Positions 1 to 5,443 of a stretch of 7,783 nucleotides of DNA are shown piece after piece. The stretch comes from Tissierella_B sp964485455. Its GTDB lineage: Bacteria > Bacillota > Clostridia > Tissierellales > Tissierellaceae. The stretch spans positions 1-7,783 of the forward strand of contig CAZAJU010000090.1 in NCBI GenBank assembly GCA_964485455.1. The letters run 5' to 3'. The notes under the pieces were generated by a model. It was not told the origin of the DNA and made no database searches. It was given only the letters and a program-made list of their open reading frames with translations. Position numbers and translations under genes: made by a program. Position 1 is the first letter of the stretch. Each line of letters opens with the position of its first letter.

Positions 1-248
1 GATACGCTTTAGCAGCTTAGTTCTGCTTCGTCAAACTTAAGAGTCCCACGACTTAAGATTTGGCGTCAACTTAGTGGGGAACCGGGTCTGGCAAAGCTTT
101 GAGCTAGAAACGGAAACTATGAAGCTACTAAAGCTCATATCCTGTCAGTAGGAGATGAGTAGAGGGAATGTCAAAATACTGACTGCACTCGGAGAAGCTC
201 TTGTGGAAGGGTTTTCGGACGTGGGTTCGACACCCACCGCCTCCACCA
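1..248 (+). ncRNA. ssrA: tmRNA (ssrA), 3' part; 5' end lies outside the window
   Basis: tmRNA rescues ribosomes stalled on broken mRNAs: it is charged with alanine like a tRNA, then serves as a short mRNA that adds a degradation tag. The visible part starts inside the tag reading frame: codons at 3-17 read Y-A-L-A-A and are followed by TAG at 18-20, the classic end of a bacterial tag. A run of pseudoknot-type paired segments follows. The tRNA-like 3' end is clear: T-stem GTGGG (221-225), loop TTCGACA (226-232), CCCAC (233-237), acceptor strand CGCCTCC (238-244), A245 and an encoded CCA (246-248). The acceptor 5' strand and the first tag codons lie before position 1, so the full tag cannot be read. 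A terminator follows after about 20 nt. Confidence 0.96.
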
Positions 249-266
249 TACATATCATGACCTAAT

Positions 267-293
267 AAGCCTCTTGATTTCAAGAGGTTTTCG
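267..293 (+). terminator. Rho-independent terminator of ssrA
   Basis: CCTCTTG (270-276) pairs with CAAGAGG (281-287) around the loop ATTT. The stem extends outward through G-T and A-T pairs to 267/290, and a T-rich stretch follows. It lies about 20 nt after the encoded CCA of tmRNA, where transcription of that gene should end. Confidence 0.8.
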
Positions 294-338
294 TAGTTTT
301 TGGATATATTTTTATATTCGCATATTGGAATATGTATT

Positions 339-367
339 TTTACATTTGCATATTATTCATTTATTAT
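339..367 (+). promoter_or_regulatory. Candidate sigma-A promoter for the DegV-family gene
   Basis: TTTACA (339-344) and TATTAT (362-367) are separated by 17 nt, the preferred sigma-A spacing. The site lies between the ssrA terminator and the DegV start, leaving a leader of about 115 nt. The surroundings are so AT-rich that -10-like sequences occur by chance, so this is a candidate only. No operator or riboswitch-like structure was seen in 294-489. Confidence 0.35.
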
Positions 368-489
368 TAGGGTATAAATAATATGATAGATGTGTTAATA
401 TCCAAATTGAAAACTCATATAGAATTTATTTTTGAGTTTTTAAGGTATTTAAAATAATTGAATAAATAATGGAGGCTTATGGAGACGAT

Positions 490-1341
490 ATGAAAAAATA
501 TATAATAACAACTGAAAGTGGTTCAGATCTTTCTAAAGAATTAATCGATCGTTATAATATATATGTAATACCCATGCATGTAACAATGGGTGACCAAACA
601 TATCCTGATGGAAGCTTTGAGGTTCAAAAAGTTTTTGATTTTTATGAGGAAACAGGAACTCTACCCAAGACATCTGGTTCGACGCCTCAAGATTGCACCG
701 AAGTTTTCAAAAAAGTATTTGCCAAATATCCAGATGCACATATAATCCACATTGCCTATTCCGCAGTAACAACTGTTTCTTTCAATGCTGCAAATATTGC
801 AGCTCAAGATTTTGAAAATATTTACCTTGTAGATTCAAAGCATGTATCTGTGGGTGCAGCTGTTGTTGTTAAAGCAACCGCTCAATTTATTGAAGACAAT
901 CCTAATACAAGTCCTGAAGAAATTATTGCTTTTGTAGAAGAAGTAAGAGAACGGACTCATATGCAATTTATGCCTAAAACCCTTCTATATCTAAAAGCTG
1001 GGGGACGTGTTTCAAATTTAGCTTATTATGGGGCAAATCTGTTGAAGATTCAACCATCGATAGTGTTAAAAAATGGATATTTGGTTTCTGGTGAAAAATA
1101 CCGTGGATCCTTTGATAAATGTTTAAAAAAGATGATTAATGGATTTTTCAATGACCATAAAATCGATCCTGATACTATTATGTTAGTAGGTGCTCCTGGT
1201 ATAGAAGAAAATCAGAAAGATATGATCTTTAAACTAATAAGTGAGTACGGTGTTCAAAGTCTTAAATGGCTTGAGGCAGGTTCGGTCATTTCAAGTCATG
1301 GGGGTCCTGGTGCAATTGGAATTGCAGGGATTGAGATTTAA
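490..1341 (+). CDS. DegV family (fatty acid-binding) protein
   Basis: This 283-residue protein has the length and motifs of the DegV family, cytosolic proteins that bind a fatty acid; Firmicutes homologues (FakB) present it to the kinase FakA for phosphorylation. The N-terminus MKKYIITTESGSDL is the family's first strand and loop. Other landmarks are TSGSTP (about 61-66), the segment HIAYSAVTTVSFNAA (87-101), VDSKHVSVG (114-122), the hallmark LKAGGRVS region followed by LLKIQPSIVLKNG (about 165-200), and the C-terminal HGGPGAIGIAG. I chose ATG 490 over the in-frame ATG at 469: the protein then begins as the family does, and GGAG at 481-484 lies just upstream, whereas 469 has no ribosome binding site. 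It stands alone between terminators. The individual lipid, and whether it works with a FakA kinase, cannot be told from sequence. Confidence 0.93.
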   Translation: MKKYIITTESGSDLSKELIDRYNIYVIPMHVTMGDQTYPDGSFEVQKVFDFYEETGTLPKTSGSTPQDCTEVFKKVFAKYPDAHIIHIAYSAVTTVSFNAANIAAQDFENIYLVDSKHVSVGAAVVVKATAQFIEDNPNTSPEEIIAFVEEVRERTHMQFMPKTLLYLKAGGRVSNLAYYGANLLKIQPSIVLKNGYLVSGEKYRGSFDKCLKKMINGFFNDHKIDPDTIMLVGAPGIEENQKDMIFKLISEYGVQSLKWLEAGSVISSHGGPGAIGIAGIEI

Positions 1342-1366
1342 AACTTTCCAAAGGTATAGCTGATTT

Positions 1367-1444
1367 ATGGGAACCATGACATTGGTATTAATCCTCAGTT
1401 TATTATGGTTTTATAAGAAATCGTATCCACCACATCCACGATGA
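1367..1444 (+). CDS. Possible 25-residue hydrophobic small ORF, unproven
   Basis: Between the DegV stop and the shared terminator there is an ATG-to-TGA frame of 25 codons. Its product starts MGTMTLVLILSLLWFYKK and ends SYPPHPR: one hydrophobic segment, a double lysine, then a short proline/histidine tail, a form seen in small membrane peptides. A weak purine run (AAAGG, 1350-1354) lies 12 nt before the ATG, and GGGA (1369-1372) precedes a second in-frame ATG at 1376. It would be transcribed with the DegV gene and stop just before the terminator. I do not recognise it. Frames this short arise by chance, so confidence is low. Confidence 0.2.
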   Translation: MGTMTLVLILSLLWFYKKSYPPHPR

Positions 1445-1455
1445 ATTTGACAAAA

Positions 1456-1490
1456 ATAAAGCTCTAATGAATTTCTTCATTAGAGCTTTT
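1456..1490. terminator. Bidirectional terminator between the DegV gene and the ArsM-like gene
   Basis: AAAGCTCTAATGAA (1458-1471) and TTCATTAGAGCTTT (1476-1489) form a perfect 14-bp stem with loop TTTC. There is a T-run on the right and an A-run on the left, so it works in both directions. It ends the DegV transcript and, on the minus strand, lies 36 nt past the TAG at 1526-1528. That placement supports the methyltransferase gene reaching 1526 rather than stopping at the TGA 207 nt from the terminator. Confidence 0.92.
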
Positions 1491-1525
1491 ATACTGATTT
1501 AATATCATAACAAAATTATAGATTA

Positions 1526-2275
1526 CTATTTATAGGCTAAAATATCACCGCTTACAATATATTCTTTTAGTTGTATACCATGGCCCCATTTTTTAGCGTA
1601 TTCATCAGTTACTTCTTCTGATAGTATTTCGATATTTCTGAAGCCGATATTTTCTAATATTTCTTTTATCTTTTCCAAAGATATTGCACCGCCAACTCAA
1701 GTTCCATAAATATTTGGAGCTTGTTTTATTTCTTCGGGTAAAGGATTTTTTAAAAGTATATCGGAAATGCTTATTCGTCCATTGAGTTTCAGCACTCTAA
1801 ATATTTCCTTGTAAACCTGCTCTTTATCAGTGGATAGATTAATTACACAATTTGACATTAATAAGTCTATGGAGTTATCAGGAAGAGGGAGATGCTCAAT
1901 TTCGCCTAATCTAAATTCTACATTTTTAAAATCCTTTTTAGAAGCTATTTCTCTAGCTTTCTCAACCATTGTATAATTGCTATCAATACCTATAACAAGT
2001 CCCGATTCACCAACTGCTTTAGATGCTAAAAATACATCCATGCCCCTACCGGATCCTAAATCTGCCACTGTCTCTCCTTGCTGAGGTTTTCCTTTTTCTT
2101 TTGGATTTCCGCAGCCTAAGCCCAGTTGTGCTTCTTCAGGAATGTTTTTTAAGTCTTCTTCACTATATCCTATGGATTTATTTAAATTCTCAATTTCGCC
2201 TGATACTACTTTTTCTTCTTTTGCCACCTTATCATAAAAATCATAGACGCTATTTCTGATCTTTTTATCATCCAT
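1526..2275 (-). CDS. arsM: ArsM/AS3MT-like SAM-dependent methyltransferase with predicted selenocysteine (TGA codon 193)
   Basis: Read through the TGA at 1699-1697, this frame gives a 249-residue protein ending at TAG (1528-1526). ArsM/AS3MT enzymes move methyl groups from S-adenosylmethionine to trivalent arsenic in the cytosol. Visible motifs are LGLGCGNP (51-58), SAM-binding motif I VADLGSGRG (70-78), the acidic end of strand 2 GIDSN (96-100), SNCVINLS (141-148) and YGT-Sec-VGGA (190-197). By motif alignment from memory, Cys55, Cys143 and residue 193 match the three conserved cysteines of ArsM (Cys72/174/224 in CmArsM), the last two being the arsenic ligands. The tail after the TGA (EILENIGF, DEYAKKWGHG, SGDILAYK) also reads as ArsM. 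ATG 2275 has an excellent site, GGAGG at 2288-2284, 8 nt upstream. Ignoring recoding leaves only 192 residues. No other ars gene is nearby, so the substrate (arsenic or another element) is inferred. The alternative is a Cys-to-stop mutation, which the SECIS-like hairpin argues against. Confidence 0.85.
1667..1699 (-). promoter_or_regulatory. Predicted bacterial SECIS element with its UGA selenocysteine codon
   Basis: On the minus strand the TGA (1699-1697) is followed, after 13 nt, by TATCTTTGGAAAAGATA (1683-1667). TATCTTT pairs with AAAGATA in a perfect 7-bp stem around the loop GGA; if the last T-A pair is open the loop is TGGAA. Bacterial SECIS hairpins lie within the coding region just after the UGA and carry a G in the first positions of a small apical loop, roughly 16-37 nt downstream. 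Here the loop G residues are 21 and 22 nt after the UGA. The SelB elongation factor would recognise this loop. The hairpin is AU-rich and hence not very stable. Confidence 0.72.
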
Positions 2276-2317
2276 TAAAATTACCTCCGTGATTCATAGT
2301 TCTTGATTTATACATAC

Positions 2318-2347
2318 ACATTAACACTATTTTTAATATAATGTCAA
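2318..2347 (-). promoter_or_regulatory. Candidate promoter of the ArsM-like gene
   Basis: On the minus strand a consensus -35 TTGACA (2347-2342) is followed, after 18 nt, by TAATGT (2323-2318). TG one base before the -10 gives the extended TGn form. The leader to ATG 2275 would be about 35 nt. I saw no clear ArsR-type palindrome overlapping it. Confidence 0.45.
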
Positions 2348-2420
2348 TTAGATTTAAAATTTCCTTGAATTTAACATATTCTAACCAACAAAATTCAATT
2401 ATTTTTAAACTATATTTTTA

Positions 2421-2449
2421 TTGAAACTTAAAAAGCAATATGTTAATCT
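2421..2449 (+). promoter_or_regulatory. Candidate promoter of the DUF1275 gene
   Basis: TTGAAA (2421-2426), a 17-nt spacer, then TAATCT (2444-2449) with an extended TG at 2441-2442. It is oriented away from the ArsM-like gene's promoter, and both share the -10 region string TGTTAAT. A small inverted repeat AGGAT/ATCCT (2465-2479) follows in the presumed leader, with no T-run strong enough to call a terminator. Confidence 0.35.
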
Positions 2450-2567
2450 AAATACATAAAAAAGAGGATAAATTATCCTTATTTTCATAAGATTTTTAGA
2501 TTATCGATAGTAATTTCTTCAATATATATAAATTGGATTGAAAGGTGTGCGGCTTTTATTGGACTTG

Positions 2568-3242
2568 ATGAATAATAAAAAATTTTATTTCAGTTGGATT
2601 GGGATTCTTACTTTCTTGGCAGGGGCTATTAATATATGTGCTATTGAACTATTAGAACTGACTATTACACATTTGACAGGGAATTTAAGTAAAGCTGCTA
2701 TATTACTTGCTAGAGGAGACCTGAGCTCTTTTAGTGAAATCTTTTCTTCCATTATTCTTTTTTTTATTGGAGCTACAATAGCAGGCTATCTTTATCATGA
2801 GAAAACATCGGATATAAATTATTTTGATGCAATATTACCAATACTATTTGGGATGATAATCTTTATTTCCCTCGAAACTACTACTAAAACTATAACCTTA
2901 CTTAGAATAATATCCTTGGGAATGGGTATACAAAACGGTATTTATATTAGGGTAAGAGGAGTGTTAATAAGGACTACTCATATGACTGGTTATCTAACAG
3001 ATGCAGGATTTTGTCTTGGTTCATTGCTCCATGGTAAGCGTGAGTTTGCTTGGAAATTACTGTTTTATTTAGCATCAATTTTTACTTTTTTCATAGGCGG
3101 TTTTATATCCCATCTATTTATAAAAAGGATAGGTATCGATACATTGCAATTAGTTGCAATTCTCTATGGTATTGACGGATTGATAGTTGGAACAAAGATT
3201 TTAAGAGAGAATAAAAAGAAAGATAAAATAGCATCAAATTAA
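2568..3242 (+). CDS. DUF1275 (YoaK-family) integral membrane protein
   Basis: A 224-residue membrane protein of the YoaK/DUF1275 family, whose function is not established. The family signature is present: a first helix (IGILTFLAGAINICAIELL) followed by the THLTGNLS motif, then helices IFSSIILFFIGATIAGYLY and FDAILPILFGMIIFISL. The second signature follows: GMGIQNG, RTTHMTGYLTDAG, then two more helices (LLFYLASIFTFFIGGFISHL, LQLVAILYGIDGLIVGT) and a basic tail RENKKKDK. That makes about six membrane segments. The start is uncertain: the frame is open from TTG 2538. ATG 2568 (MNNKKFYFSW) reads most like the family N-terminus but has only a weak GGA before it; AAAGGTG at 2541-2547 could instead serve TTG 2559. 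It stands alone, divergent from the ArsM-like gene and convergent with the SDR gene. Confidence 0.88.
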   Translation: MNNKKFYFSWIGILTFLAGAINICAIELLELTITHLTGNLSKAAILLARGDLSSFSEIFSSIILFFIGATIAGYLYHEKTSDINYFDAILPILFGMIIFISLETTTKTITLLRIISLGMGIQNGIYIRVRGVLIRTTHMTGYLTDAGFCLGSLLHGKREFAWKLLFYLASIFTFFIGGFISHLFIKRIGIDTLQLVAILYGIDGLIVGTKILRENKKKDKIASN

Positions 3243-3275
3243 AGAGATAACTAGCTCGAATAGAAAAGCAATTAA

Positions 3276-3300
3276 AAAGCTCCCAAAAGGGAGCTTTATT
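3276..3300. terminator. Bidirectional terminator between the DUF1275 and SDR genes
   Basis: AAAGCTCCC (3276-3284) and GGGAGCTTT (3289-3297) form a 9-bp stem with loop AAAA. It is followed by ATTTT on the right and preceded by an A-run (T-run on the minus strand) on the left. It starts about 33 nt after the DUF1275 stop and touches the SDR stop codon at 3303-3301, so it serves both convergent genes. Confidence 0.9.
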
Positions 3301-4041
3301 TTAAACTTCAAATCCACCATCAACTTTTATTATTTGTCCATCGATAAAAGAGGAGCTATCTGATGCTAAGAATAATGCCACATTAGCAATATCCTCAGGT
3401 TGACCAAATCTCTTTAGAGGAGAGCCTACACGCATACCTTCTAGTACTGAAGGTCCACCAATGCTATCAACCATAGCTGTATGAATTGCTCCAGGAGCAA
3501 TACCATTTACACGGATTTCAGGACCTAGTTCCCAGGCCATTGACTTAGTTAAACCACTTACTGCATGCTTTGAGGAAATATATGCAGCGTAGCCATGATG
3601 AGCAGCAAAACCTGCTACAGAGCTAGTATTGATTATAACTCCTTTACCTTTTTCCTTCATAATTGGCGCTATTATTTGAGTTAAATACAATGCAGAAGTA
3701 ACATTAACATGGAAGACATTATTCCATTCTTCAAGTGAAACTTCTTGAAGTGGTGACATACTTAATGTACCTGCATTATTAAATAAGATATCTATTGTGC
3801 CATATTTTTCAAGTGTTTTTTCTTTTATTAAATCCAAGTCTTCTATTTTAGAGGTATCTGCAATTACATAAAATGCTTCGTATCCTTGGTCTTTGATTTT
3901 ATCTACAATAGCCTTAGCTCTTTCTTCATTTCTACCTGTAATAACTACCTTAGCACCTTCCTTAGCAAACAATTCAGCAGTTGCTCGACCCATTCCTGAA
4001 GTAGAACCTGTAATTATAGCTACCTTATCTTTTAATATCAT
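3301..4041 (-). CDS. SDR-family NAD(P)-dependent oxidoreductase (FabG-like)
   Basis: This 246-residue protein is a complete classical short-chain dehydrogenase/reductase, a soluble enzyme that interconverts a hydroxyl and a ketone using NAD(H) or NADP(H). The cofactor loop TGSTSGMG is at 11-18, D62 follows the third strand, and NNAG is at 88-91. The catalytic set Asn113, Ser141, Tyr154 and Lys158 is intact, with the normal 13-residue Ser-Tyr spacing and YxxxK. The C-terminal IDGQIIKVDGG is typical. Arg37 after the second strand hints at NADP(H) but does not prove it. ATG 4041 is preceded by AGGGGG (4055-4050 region) with about 7 nt spacing. The substrate cannot be told: FabG-like, 3-hydroxyacyl, sugar and steroid enzymes all share this plan. 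It is not in an operon with lipid genes, so it is probably not the housekeeping FabG. Confidence 0.93.
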   Translation of the reverse strand: MILKDKVAIITGSTSGMGRATAELFAKEGAKVVITGRNEERAKAIVDKIKDQGYEAFYVIADTSKIEDLDLIKEKTLEKYGTIDILFNNAGTLSMSPLQEVSLEEWNNVFHVNVTSALYLTQIIAPIMKEKGKGVIINTSSVAGFAAHHGYAAYISSKHAVSGLTKSMAWELGPEIRVNGIAPGAIHTAMVDSIGGPSVLEGMRVGSPLKRFGQPEDIANVALFLASDSSSFIDGQIIKVDGGFEV

Positions 4042-4279
4042 ACATATACCCCCTGTTTTTTTATTTTAAATTAATAAAATACAATGTGCATATCAGATTG
4101 TTTAAATAAAATATTAATATAAAATAAAACATTAAACAATAGACAATAGTACGGTGGTAAAAATTATAAAAACTTATTTTAGTCATATAATATGATTTTT
4201 ATCAAACAATCAAGTACATATTATTCCATATTTGAATTTAATAGGCTAAATATAGTAAATGAATATTGGCTTCTATTTG

Positions 4280-4304
4280 TATTCATTTAAGAGTAAAATG
4301 AATA
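4280..4304. repeat. Inverted repeat upstream of the TRAP operon promoter
   Basis: TATTCATTT (4280-4288) and AAATGAATA (4296-4304) are perfect 9-nt inverted arms with a 7-nt spacer. The centre lies about 85 bp before the probable transcription start, a usual place for an activator or repressor dimer. No T-run follows, so it is not a terminator. Chance is possible in such AT-rich DNA. Confidence 0.4.
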
Positions 4305-4341
4305 ATATAATATTTAAACTATCATTTTATGAAAAATACAG

Positions 4342-4370
4342 TGTACAAAACCAGATAAAAACGTTATAAT
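4342..4370 (+). promoter_or_regulatory. Probable sigma-A promoter of the TRAP operon
   Basis: TGTACA (4342-4347, four of six matches to TTGACA) and a perfect TATAAT (4365-4370) are spaced by 17 nt. Transcription would start near 4377, leaving a leader of about 70 nt to the TAXI gene's ATG. This is the best promoter match in the control region. Confidence 0.65.
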
Positions 4371-4446
4371 TTACATAACAAGTGAATGTTTGTTTAATAA
4401 AAGTTGCAAAAACAGTATTTCTATTATTAAAAGGGGGTTATTATAA

Positions 4447-5391
4447 ATGAAAAAGAATGCTATATTGATTGTAGTATTGGTACTTATGGTGGCATTATCA
4501 GCATGTGCACCGCAAAAAACAAACCTGATTTTAGCAACTGGTGGTACATCTGGAACTTATTATCCATTAGGTGGTGCTATGGCTCAGATTTTCAACACTA
4601 AAATTGAAAATATGAATGTAACTGCACAATCCACAGGAGCTTCCATTGAAAACTGTAGATTACTTGGTTCAAATGAAGCTGAGCTAGCAATACTGCAAAA
4701 CGATGTTCTAGATTATGCATATAATGGAACTGAATCATTTAATGGTGAGAAAATTGAAAATCTAAGAGGTATTGGTACCCTATATCCTGAGATTATTCAG
4801 ATAGTTGGCACACCAGGTACTACTGACATAGCACAATTAAAGGGACAAAAGGTTTCCGTGGGTGCGCCTGGTAGTGGTACTGAAGCTAATGCAAGACAAA
4901 TTTTAGAAGCAGCAGGAATGTCTTATGAAGATATGTCCGTAAGCTACTTATCCTTCTCTGAATCAGCCGATGCTTTTAAGGATAAGCAAATAGATACATT
5001 CTTTGTTACATCTGGTATTCCAAATGCAGCTATTCAGGATATAACAGCACAAAATGAAATCTCATTGGTTTCATTACCAGATGATGTTATTGCATCACTT
5101 ATTGAAAAGTATCCATTCTATATAGAGTATACAATACCTGCTAACACTTATAATGGCCAGCCAGAAGATGTTAAGACTGTAGCTATTTTGGCTACTCTTG
5201 TAACAAATGCTGAAGCATCAGAGTCCATGATTTATAACCTTACAAAGGCTTTATTTGAAAATCAACCTGAGTTGGCACAAGCCCATGCTAAGGGTAAAGA
5301 AATAGATATTAATAAGGCAGTAGAAGGAATTTCAATTCCAATGCATCCAGGAGCTGAAAAATATTATAAGGAAATGGGAATTCTTAAATAA
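4447..5391 (+). CDS. TAXI-family TRAP transporter substrate-binding lipoprotein
   Basis: A 314-residue extracytoplasmic solute receptor for a TRAP transporter: it captures the substrate outside the membrane and hands it to the permease encoded downstream. It begins with a lipoprotein signal (KK, hydrophobic core, lipobox LSAC with the lipidated Cys20), fitting a cell without an outer membrane. TAXI motifs follow: ATGGTSGTYYPLGGAMAQI (30-48), TAQSTGAS (59-66), AELAILQNDV (78-87), LKGQKVSVGAPGSGTEANA (131-149), and a stretch near 170-190 with SESADAFKDKQIDTFFV. Length is typical. ATG 4447 has AAGGGGG 9 nt upstream. Some characterised TAXI proteins bind glutamate or related acids, but specificity cannot be read here. 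It is first in the operon, followed by a stable hairpin that may raise its mRNA level. Confidence 0.96.
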   Translation: MKKNAILIVVLVLMVALSACAPQKTNLILATGGTSGTYYPLGGAMAQIFNTKIENMNVTAQSTGASIENCRLLGSNEAELAILQNDVLDYAYNGTESFNGEKIENLRGIGTLYPEIIQIVGTPGTTDIAQLKGQKVSVGAPGSGTEANARQILEAAGMSYEDMSVSYLSFSESADAFKDKQIDTFFVTSGIPNAAIQDITAQNEISLVSLPDDVIASLIEKYPFYIEYTIPANTYNGQPEDVKTVAILATLVTNAEASESMIYNLTKALFENQPELAQAHAKGKEIDINKAVEGISIPMHPGAEKYYKEMGILK

Positions 5392-5398
5392 ATTTTAA

Positions 5399-5421
5399 CC
5401 AGGCTGGCTTTGCCAGCCTGG
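5399..5421 (+). promoter_or_regulatory. Intra-operon GC-rich hairpin after the binding-protein gene
   Basis: CCAGGCTGGC (5399-5408) and GCCAGCCTGG (5412-5421) form a perfect 10-bp, mostly G-C stem with loop TTT. It starts 7 nt after the TAXI stop codon and ends 11 nt before the ribosome binding site of the next gene. No T-run follows, so it is not an ordinary terminator. The likely role is to block 3' exonucleases, or to let only part of transcription through, so the binding protein is made in excess over the permease. It is strikingly GC-rich for this DNA. Confidence 0.8.
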
Positions 5422-5443
5422 CCTATTGATATGGGGTCTTAAA

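Larger units (their letters stand above)
4042..4446. other. Divergent control region between the SDR gene and the TRAP operon
   Basis: This 405-bp stretch is very AT-rich and holds no convincing gene. What it shows: the SDR ribosome binding site; three copies of the 8-mer TTGTTTAA or its complement (4098-4105, 4132-4139 inverted, 4390-4397); a short palindrome TCATAT-A-ATATGA (4183-4195); a 9-bp inverted repeat (4280-4304); the TRAP operon promoter (4342-4370); and AAGGGGG (4431-4437) as the TAXI gene's ribosome binding site. A weak minus-strand promoter-like pair (TTGTTT, 17 nt, TAATAT) overlaps the inverted 8-mer. Confidence 0.6.

Noticed and set aside
225..300. Attachment site of an integrative element at the tmRNA 3' end
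   Set aside because: ssrA 3' ends are common integration sites, but no integrase follows and I saw no second copy of the tmRNA end in the window; the downstream genes look like ordinary chromosomal ones.
469..489. Upstream ATG start for the DegV gene, adding seven residues
   Set aside because: No ribosome binding site precedes it, and the added residues do not fit the family N-terminus, which begins naturally at ATG 490.
2023..2259. Plus-strand open frame of 78 codons
   Set aside because: It is a shadow of the methyltransferase gene on the opposite strand, a leucine-rich low-complexity translation with no ribosome binding site.
1697..2275. A 192-residue truncated methyltransferase or pseudogene ending at the TGA
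   Set aside because: The frame beyond the TGA stays open and family-like for 56 codons, the TGA replaces a conserved Cys, a SECIS-like hairpin follows, and the terminator lies just past the later TAG.
2465..2479. Terminator-like hairpin AGGAT/ATCCT upstream of the DUF1275 gene
   Set aside because: The stem is only 5-7 bp with almost no loop, there is no proper T-run, and it lies in a presumed leader rather than after a gene.
5399..5421. Rho-independent terminator after the TAXI gene
   Set aside because: The stem is strong but is followed by CCTATTGATATGG with no T-run, and the next two genes belong to the same transporter, so full termination is unlikely.
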